DNA of 64,000 nt, taken from Saccharina japonica (Eukaryota > Sar > Phaeophyceae > Laminariales > Laminariaceae). Within the stretch, counting starts at the first letter, position 1. The number at the start of each line of letters is the position of its first letter. The translations under genes and the position numbers were made by a program. The notes under the pieces were generated by a model that saw only the letters and a program-made list of their open reading frames with translations, was not told where the DNA came from and made no database searches. Below, piece after piece: positions 41,583 to 50,500 of the stretch. Location of the stretch: assembly GCA_008828725.1 (NCBI GenBank), contig MEHQ01000337.1:767300-831299 (forward strand). The letters are read 5' to 3'.

Positions 41583-44500
41583 GTGAGTTTTTTTGCACTG
41601 GTGTTGTCACTCAAAATGTTGTACTGGTGTGCTACCGTATTCAAGCGATAGAGGACGAGTTGCTATGGGCAGTTGCTAGTGCGTGTGTTCTTCACATTAA
41701 ACCTTCCTTTCTACCCGTCGACATCCAGCACACCCAGTTTCCGTGCCGATTCTTTATCCTAAAAAGGTACCAGTTCTGTGTTCACAAAACTACGACACAG
41801 ATATACTACGCTCAGTGCAGAAAGTAGAACCCAACGATTAGGATCCTGGCCATTTGAGCAGCTCCGCACTATTTAGTAAGTCATTATCATGCCGTAGTGA
41901 TACTAGTATATAAGGCACCCAACAACGGATTTTGAGGGTCTGTAAATTAAAAATTTGAGACTGGAATATTTTCGGGGGGGGGAATAAAAATGCGACCTTT
42001 TTGTACTGAAAGTAGTTTGGAACAAACCCAGGCTTACAAAAGAATTCAAGTCTAGACCAAAATAAGATACTCTTAACAATTTGTCGCGTACTGTATGAGT
42101 CACCCAACAACAGATCTTGAGAACATATGTGTGCGTGATCCGGTGAACAAATCCATGGCCTATATACAGGTGAAGGAAAAATAGTGTGCAACACGAATGG
42201 AGTAAGGTCTGTGCCTTGTTGGGTAGGTGCCCAGTTGAGGACTATAGTGTTTAATGTTTGTCCAGTAAAATAGTCAGTAATATCCAATACTAGTCAGGAA
42301 TAGGCAGTAATATTCCGTAGCAGTCAGTAATAGTCAACAATAGTCGGTACTAGTCAGGAATAGTCAATAATAGTCAGGAATGGTCATAAATAGTCAGTAA
42401 AAATACGTAAAATAGGCGTTCGTCTCGTGGTGCGGCACAGCACTACCAGCGGTAGGCGAGGTACACCCTCCGCAGGAGCCCCCGGAGGATCCCCGGAGGG
42501 GCGCTAGAGCCCCCCCCGGAGGCTCCTCGAGGCCGTTTATTCAACATATATGAATACGAATACCTGTACTCAAAATGTGCGTCTTACGCGCTCGTTTTAT
42601 CCTCTTCTTGTAGACGTGGTTCCGGCTGGCTTAGAATGTCACGCGGTTTCTAAGGAAACTAGCATTGATTGACGACCAACATACATGTACAAAAAGTCAA
42701 TGTGCATACATGGTTTGGCGAGAAACATCCCAAACAAAGTTTCGCCTGCGGCGAGAAAGACAAAAAAAAAACCAAACCTAAAGCGCCGCGCAATTGTTTT
42801 TGCCTACGGCGAAAAAATGGTGGGGCACATCAAACTCGTTGTGCGGCAAGCCTCATAACGTCTACGGCTCATGGCGAAAACAAACTGAAAGTACGGGGGA
42901 AACGCGCGCCAGCCTAACATTTCACCACCTAGTTTATGCCCTGGCGTATATCTCTCTCGTAGTATGTTGCATGGTTGCACCAGAATTGAGCGGTTAGTTT
43001 TGCCCTCACGATACCTGGCATACCCAGGGCCCTTATTATTTATTGAAGAATCGAAACGATTCGACAGAAACGACAGCACTTCCTACGGGCTGCGGGTGGT
43101 ATGTAGCGCTCAATATTGAACGACAGCGGATATAGACGTGATGCACATGGATATTATCATCGGTCTCGGAGCTCGCGGTGGGCTTCTTGCATTGTCGAAG
43201 ACACAACTGAACAGGCAGGGACGACACAATGACCCTCTGGAAGAAGTATACAGCAGTGCCTATTCTGTTGTGTAACGTTTCGCTTTCTCTTTTACAAGTG
43301 TTTGTTACAAGTCTTAGATTGGACGGGTATTTGGTTAACCTTTTACCAGCGGCCCAACCGACTAATGCCCTAATGAATGGCGTCAACGGGAGGACATGGC
43401 TTGTTGTGGTCGTGGGTTCGAATGTCACGACCTCCATGGGAACGGTGTTTAAAGTAAATCGACTTCCCTCACATCGGAATCTGATATACGCTCTTCCTGG
43501 GTCCCCAAAGCTCGGTATGCAGTACCGTGCCTATCTGTTGCACCTTTCGAGTTTATGTCCTACCTTGGCATACAGCAGTTCCTGTTATTTTTTATGTCAC
43601 GTTGCGCTTGCGTGTTTCGTTCTTCCTCCTCTACTTGATGCAGCTACTGAACGGCGGCGATCAGGGAGAGAAGTCTTACAGGGAGTTGGTGCCTTGGCTC
43701 GAAGCGGCATATCTCGGGGGATTTTTGTCGGATCTGGAGGTAAGCATACCGCTTCCGATAACACCCCCCTCCCGTTATCGTCGTCGACATGCCTCCGAGA
43801 GGTTGTGGGCACTCATGAGTCATAGGTTTGCGTTTGCGGCGCGTTTTCCGCCCAATATTAACGTATACCAGGTACTATACAAGCGTCAACATCGGTGCGC
43901 TTCGCCCGCCTTTATGTTTTTATGGGGCTGCACCAAGCGAAGGCTGTAGATGGTGACCCATATGTAATGCACAACCACTTCATGAAGCAAGGCAGGTAGT
44001 TTATATCTGGTTTAAGAAACGTACTGACCCGTCTTGCTCCTGTTTGTGAGAAACGCCGGCATCAAGATATTCAGCCCACCAGTGACGTACCCCAAACTGG
44101 GGTTGTCTACACCGTAAGGGGCGCTATCGACCCGGGGGGGGCACCGTTTTCGTCCCCGGTTTGTTGGAGTTGTGGATATGGGATCCGGGGATGGGATCGT
44201 CCATGGTTTCCCCGGGTGGCACTGGCTCTATTGGACCCTCAGCCAGTCAGCGATCGGCCGGTGGGATTGGGTTTACACGCCGTGCTAGATGGTGTCGACC
44301 CGGGGGGTCGCCCTTTTTGTCCCCGGTGTGTTATATTTGCAAATGTATGGATTTTTTATGATGCGGGGATTGCACGTTTGCCTCACCGTGTAGCGCTGGA
44401 TCCCCGAACCTCAACCAAGCAGTGACGGAGCTCTTGTATTGGGCGGTCTTCAATCCGGGTCCCCATTGCCGTGGCAAATACCTCAAGAAGCCCGACGGCT

Positions 44501-47500
44501 ATTGCGGGGGGGGATAGACTAATCAGGACCATATATGATTAGGTAATAATACTGTAATATTTACCAGGTAGGTGTTTGCGTACGTTGTGAGTCCTAACTT
44601 TTATGGTTCCCCGTACAAAATAGTCGTTTCTAACGAACAGACCGTCCACCCGCCCCCTGCCTGGGCCTGCACGCAGGCGAAAGGCTGGACACCGGAAAAG
44701 ATCGTCGCCAACCCCGAGCGGCGCTTCTTCAAGACCCACGCTAGTCTCGATGACCTCCCCTCCGGAAAAGCCCCGGGGGTGAAGGTATGCTCATATGTAT
44801 ACATAATATATATACCGTATATATATATGTCATGCTACGTAGGGTGCTGCTGAAGATCCATGAACGCGCCCACTTCTCGTTTTTTTCTGTCTTGACACCC
44901 GCACGCGGCCCCGGCGAGGTAGGTAGGCGTGAAAGAGGGGACGCACAAGCTACGACAATGTGTTATTGTTTTGGTAATGAACATTGTTTTTGACTGGGAC
45001 GGGGGCTGCAAATATCCTGGAGGAACTACATGCCTGCTTAACACCTTTGGAATCACTTAAATGTTGAACAACAAAAAAATTGCACTGTGTTTCGCTGCCA
45101 GCGTCGGAAACAATGGGCTCTGTTCCTCGTGGTGTATGTCTCGTCTGTTCGTGCGTGAGGTAGAGAGAGCTATTCGGGCGAGGAGCCTCAGAACGATTAG
45201 GAGTCACCCCTAGAAGGCAGACATCACGCGTCGAGGGTACACCGCGGGGGAGGGGGGTGGCATCGATGAGAGCACTCGAGCTTGTCATGACGCCGCCATG
45301 GGCTCCCATACCTCTCTAGGATTGAAGAATCGGTACGGACACTGGCTGTACTCGATGTCGACGGGTAGAAAAAACGGTTCAATGTGACGATCACAAACAT
45401 GGCAATGTCATGCCGATCTCATCTCATAATACAGCACGCCATGGTGTTTCATAGACATTATTGTGGACGTTTCAATAATGGGATTTCCGTTAGGTTTCGC
45501 GAACGATATGAGTTTTTTCACGCTGGTGGCATGGTCGTGCCGGTGGGCTGACCAACGTTTGTTTTACCTCGAGATTGACCGCGGGGACATGCACGATAAA
45601 AAGTGACGATCACGCAGCAACGGCCAAGTGCGTGATTGGGGGGAAAATAGGAAAACAAAATGTTGTCCGAGCTACAATGGTTGCAATACAAGGAACAGAG
45701 ACGCGCAGCCCAGGCGCGATATGGTCCTGCCCGTATTGCTCGGGGACACCGCTCGCAGACGATTGATACAGAAATAGCAGCACAAAAAAAAACGCGAACC
45801 TTGTATGGTACCCTATCCCTTATACCTGGTATCCCTTACACCCCTCTGTCCGGAAATACAAGTGTTTTTTTATTATTAACATTGAATAAAAAAGGCTCTT
45901 ATATTTCGGGACAGAGTGGTACCCCTTGAAAGGGGTCCGACAGGGGTCAGTGTTAGCACCCCCCTTGGTATCTACTGAGATTGACCATGAACTTTCTGCC
46001 TTGCCTTCTATGACACGGTGTTGTTTTCGTTTTTTGTTTTCTTTCTTGAAAAGGTTATCTACGTGTGTCGGAACCCGAAGGATGTCTGCGTCTCCCTTCA
46101 GCACCATTCGAGAGACAAGCACGTCTACGAGTACGAGGGGGAATTCAGCGACATGCTGCGTTTTTTCGCGGAGGGCAGGTGAACACGATAGCGCGATGGT
46201 ACAACGCCATTGCAGAGACAATCATGCCGCCGACTGATCACCCTGCTTCCACTTGACACCCTCCTCCCACACACCGACTTGATCCGTCCCCGGGATGTTG
46301 CTTGTGGGTTCGCTTTCTTGGTTTGATGGTACTCGGGGTACGCACCCGGATGAAATCCCCCCAGAGCACAATACCTACAGTACTTCATAATTCGTATTCC
46401 TAGGGCTGTGGTTCTGTCGTTCAGTGATGGAAGGGGGAAGACGATTTCGGTCGAGGCTCGGAACCTCGTTGCTCCTGTTTCTGCCCGCCGGCGTGTTTTC
46501 AAGAAATCGTGTGTTTTTTGCCCAACAATTCGGCCACTGCTTACAACGACCGACCGACCGACCGACCCATACAATGACCACCAGAGAAACCTACCGACCA
46601 ACAAAAGCCTGATCGATATGTGCGACCGGCTTGTATAGGAATATTCACTGGCCTGCTTGGTCATGTGACGAAGTAGACCACCAGTGGGTAGAGCATACCA
46701 CCAACAAAATACGTATTTTGGAGTTCGTTAAATTTCGCCCCCGACTTCGTACCGTTGCTTTCCGTGGCAATATGTAGCACCATTGGTCAGCACATACATA
46801 CTACAGTGCAGTTATACTATTCGAGAGCACACCTTTTTTTATAAGGCCTCTAGCGCGCATGCTCGAAAGGGACAAATACAGAATCGGCGAGTCGAACTCT
46901 AGGTAGATCCGACACAACCGACCGACCGACCGACTGACCGAACGACCCGTCGATCAGCGACTTGGCGCATGCTACGAGAGAGGTGCACCATGTTTTCACT
47001 GAGCTCCTCACTCAAGGAGCGTCATACCTCACCAAAACAAAATATTGGGGAAAAATAAAAGTGCTGCCGGATGATAAAATATCATGACCGAAGTATACTC
47101 TGAAACATATTTCGTCACAAAAGTGAAAGTCCGACGAATTTGGGCTAAGGTACCCAATCGTAAAGAAAACGATTCAGACAAAAAGTGCTACCTCTACCGT
47201 AGCACGCCTCACTTGTGCCGGGGTAGATGGGTACCCCCATTTTCCATGCCGCATTTAAGCCACTCCGGTCGAGTGGCTCTCTGTACCTGCCTAACTACAC
47301 AATTGAACATATGCACAACTTACGTTATACGCGCGCGCAAATTTAACAAACAGTCCCATGTGTGGAAATGCATACAGCAGTACAGGACACCCAATAAGAA
47401 ACAGGTTAATAAGAAAGCCAGGCGGAGATTTATACGGGAAATACGAAATTCGTCGGTCGTTATATTGAAATTAGTGTAGAAAGCACCCTCTCTCAAATAA

Positions 47501-50500
47501 GAAATCCAGCCTGGACCAGATTTCCTGTTTCTTATTAGGTGTCCTGTACTGTATAGCGGAAACTGCTACCGGTAGCTTAGACGCTTGACGCGTGGTACAA
47601 AAAGAGGTACAGTATTAATAATAGCACTTTTTGGCTGAAAATGTTTCTGAATGACGGGGGGAGGCTCCTTAGGGCCCGTTTTAACGAAAAAGAAAAAAAT
47701 CAATCTGGAAAAACAAAAAGTCAAATCCGCTATTCATTGGTCAGAACCCGCACCACCACCCAAGATTACACCCCAAGATCCTAATATTTGGTGCTGGTGC
47801 GTGTGTTGACCAATGAAAAGCGAATTTGAATTTTATTATTTTCCAAATTGAATTTATTTTATACTCGTTAAAAAATATGGGCCCTTTAACCCAACCAAAA
47901 CTGTCGGAAGGTCACCCTTGTGTTCGCCGAAAGTTTTCGCTGTATACATATTAATAGGCCATGGGATTGTTCGTCGGGTAGCAGATTTGTTTCCTCCCAC
48001 GGTAGGGGGTGCAGCAGAATTTTCTAAGCTCCTCACATGAGGAGCTCAATATCCCACCCGAAACATGACTTCAGAAACAGGGCAGCAGAATTTTCTGAGC
48101 TCCTAACATGAGGAGCTCAATATCTCCCCCGAAACATTACTTCATAAACAGGGCAGCAGAGTTTTCTCAGCTCCTCACATGAGGAGCTCAATATCTCACC
48201 CGAAACATGACTTAAAAAACGTTCATTCGCGCAACCCCACCGAACCTCCCAATGCGGTAGTCCCAAAACAAACATGCCCCAGTAAGATAAAAGTAGTATC
48301 CGGTGGTCACGCACGTGAGGAGCACAACCGGTCAGAAAATAATGAGCCTAAAAAGGGGTACCCCTATCGTAGGGATTGCTCCAAAATCTGCTTTTTTTGT
48401 ACTACTATTAGTATAGAGCTCACTCAAGAAGTGGCGAAGAAGCCTCATAAAAAGCATGGATGCGTGCTACGATAGAGATAGCACTTTTCGGCTGAAATGG
48501 TTTCTGAATGATCGAGCTTCTTGACCGAAAATAAGCGAACTGTCATTATTTTGTTGCAATATTGTTCCTTGTTTGCTTCGGCCATGGAATTTTCAATCGG
48601 ATAGCACTTTTACTTTCCTCCCTCCCTTAATGATCACTTTGGGATGAGGTATATAGCTCTTCAAGTAACCACCCTTCCAAGGCAAAAACATGGTGCACCT
48701 CTATCGTAGCATGCGTCCATGGCGCTGCACCTCATCTCTACCGTAACATGCGTTGCGCTAGCCTACGACGCAGTGAGATGCAACAGTAGTCACCCGGCCG
48801 AGTGGCTCCGAACGGCTGAAAGAAAACAAAAACAAAACGTGACCCGCCAACCGTCGCACCGTCCAACCGACTGACCGACTAACCGACCGAAAGACCGACC
48901 AACCGACCGACTGCTTGACCGACCGGTGGACTAATCAGGGCCGAGGGAGGCTCTTGGTTCAACCACGTCTTGCCGTGGTACGAGGCTTCCAAGGCGGATC
49001 CGGAGCACATCCTGTTCATGCGGTACGAAGACATGATCACCGACACGCCCGCCGCTGTTAAGAAAATCGCGGACTTTGTGGGGATAGAGACCACGCCGGA
49101 GATCGTCAATAAGGTGAGACTCCTGCGACGCAGGCTACGATAGAGGTACTGTACCTTTGTTTGGCTAAAACGTTTTCTAAACGACAGTGCACCTTAACCA
49201 AAAATCGTCGAAAAATGTCCGCTCTTGTACGATTGCAACGGTTTTCGTTGTATACTTACGCCATGCGTTTGTTCATCGGGGCACTGCCGTAGAACTCCCC
49301 CCCCCTCAACAATCAGTGTTTACTTGCTATTAGAATGGAGTCCCTCAAGCCACCACCCTCAGAAGGCAATAATGGTGCACCTCTACCGTATCATCCATCC
49401 TGCGACAACTTGCTTCAGCTATCGTATTGGGTGGTGGCGGTGTTGAGGAGTACCATCGCTGTCAAAAACGTTTGGGCACAAGAGTACCCCCTGTCGCATG
49501 CCTGTGTTGTTGTTGGTGTTGGTGTTGATGTGAGTGTTGGTGTTGGCGTTGATGTTGGTGTTGGTGTTGGTGCTGCTGTTGGTACTGGTGTTGTTGTTGG
49601 TGTTGTTGTTGGTGGTGGTGGTGGTGGTGGTGGCGTTGAGGTTGGTGTTAGTGCTGGTTTTGGTGTTGGTGTTGGCGTTGGTGTTGGTGTTCATATTGAT
49701 GTTGGTGTTGGCGTTGGTACTGGTGTAAGTATTGGTGTTGGTGCTGGAGTTGATGTTGGTGTTCATGTCGGTGCTGGCGCTGGTGTTGGTGTTGGTGCTG
49801 GTGCTGGCGTTGGTATTGGTGTTGGAGTTGGTGTTGGTGTTGTTGTTGCCGTTGGTGCTGGTGTTGGTACTGGTGTCGGTGTTGTTGGTGGTGGTGGTGT
49901 TGTTGGCGTTTGTGTTGGCGTTGGTGTCGTCGCTTGTGCTAAGTGCTGATGTTGGTGATGGTGTTGACATTGGTGGTGTCGGAGGTGGTGGTGTTGGTGT
50001 TGGCTCTCTAATAGACTGGCTCAAAGTCAAAACTTGTCAGGCTTAACACACGTACGTACGTGTTCGATTAATACTTGCTTCGTCCGCGACCTACAAAATG
50101 GTCTCACCTCGCTAGCGCGGTAACGGTGATAGTCGTGGTGTCCAGAGTGACACCGCATATAGACGGTCCAGACGAGATCGGTTGAGGGGTTGTGTTGTTG
50201 GTGGTAACGTTGGTTGTCGCGGTCGCTGGTGCGGTTCGTTTATGATCTCGTCGCCACGATCTATGGTCACACGGGTGACTGCCGAGCATGCATACACGTG
50301 GTTGCGGCGGCTTAGGGCAGCGCTTGACGCGTGCTACGATGGAAGGTAGAGGTACTGTACCTTTTTTTGGCTGAAACGCTTTTTGAACGATGAGATCCCT
50401 TAACCCATTCAGAACTGAAAAAAAACAGCCCACACTAATTCCGAGGGTTTTTTTCCCAGATGTGTGGGACCAGTTCTTAAGGGGTTCACCCAAAATCATC

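Noticed and set aside
42804..43079. Possible exon upstream of sulfotransferase exon 2
   Set aside because: Exon 1 joins exon 2 in phase with the family sequence (QQIVAL-LLNGGDQ), leaving no room for an extra exon.
43229..43825. 198-codon plus frame near sulfotransferase exon 2
   Set aside because: It overlaps exon 2 in another frame; the exon 2 frame has clear family motifs and splice sites, so this one is a shadow.
49419..50030. Open frames of about 200 codons on both strands (Val-Gly and Thr-Asn repeats)
   Set aside because: Pure by-product of a 6-bp repeat, a multiple of three, inside a sulfotransferase intron; both strands are open equally.
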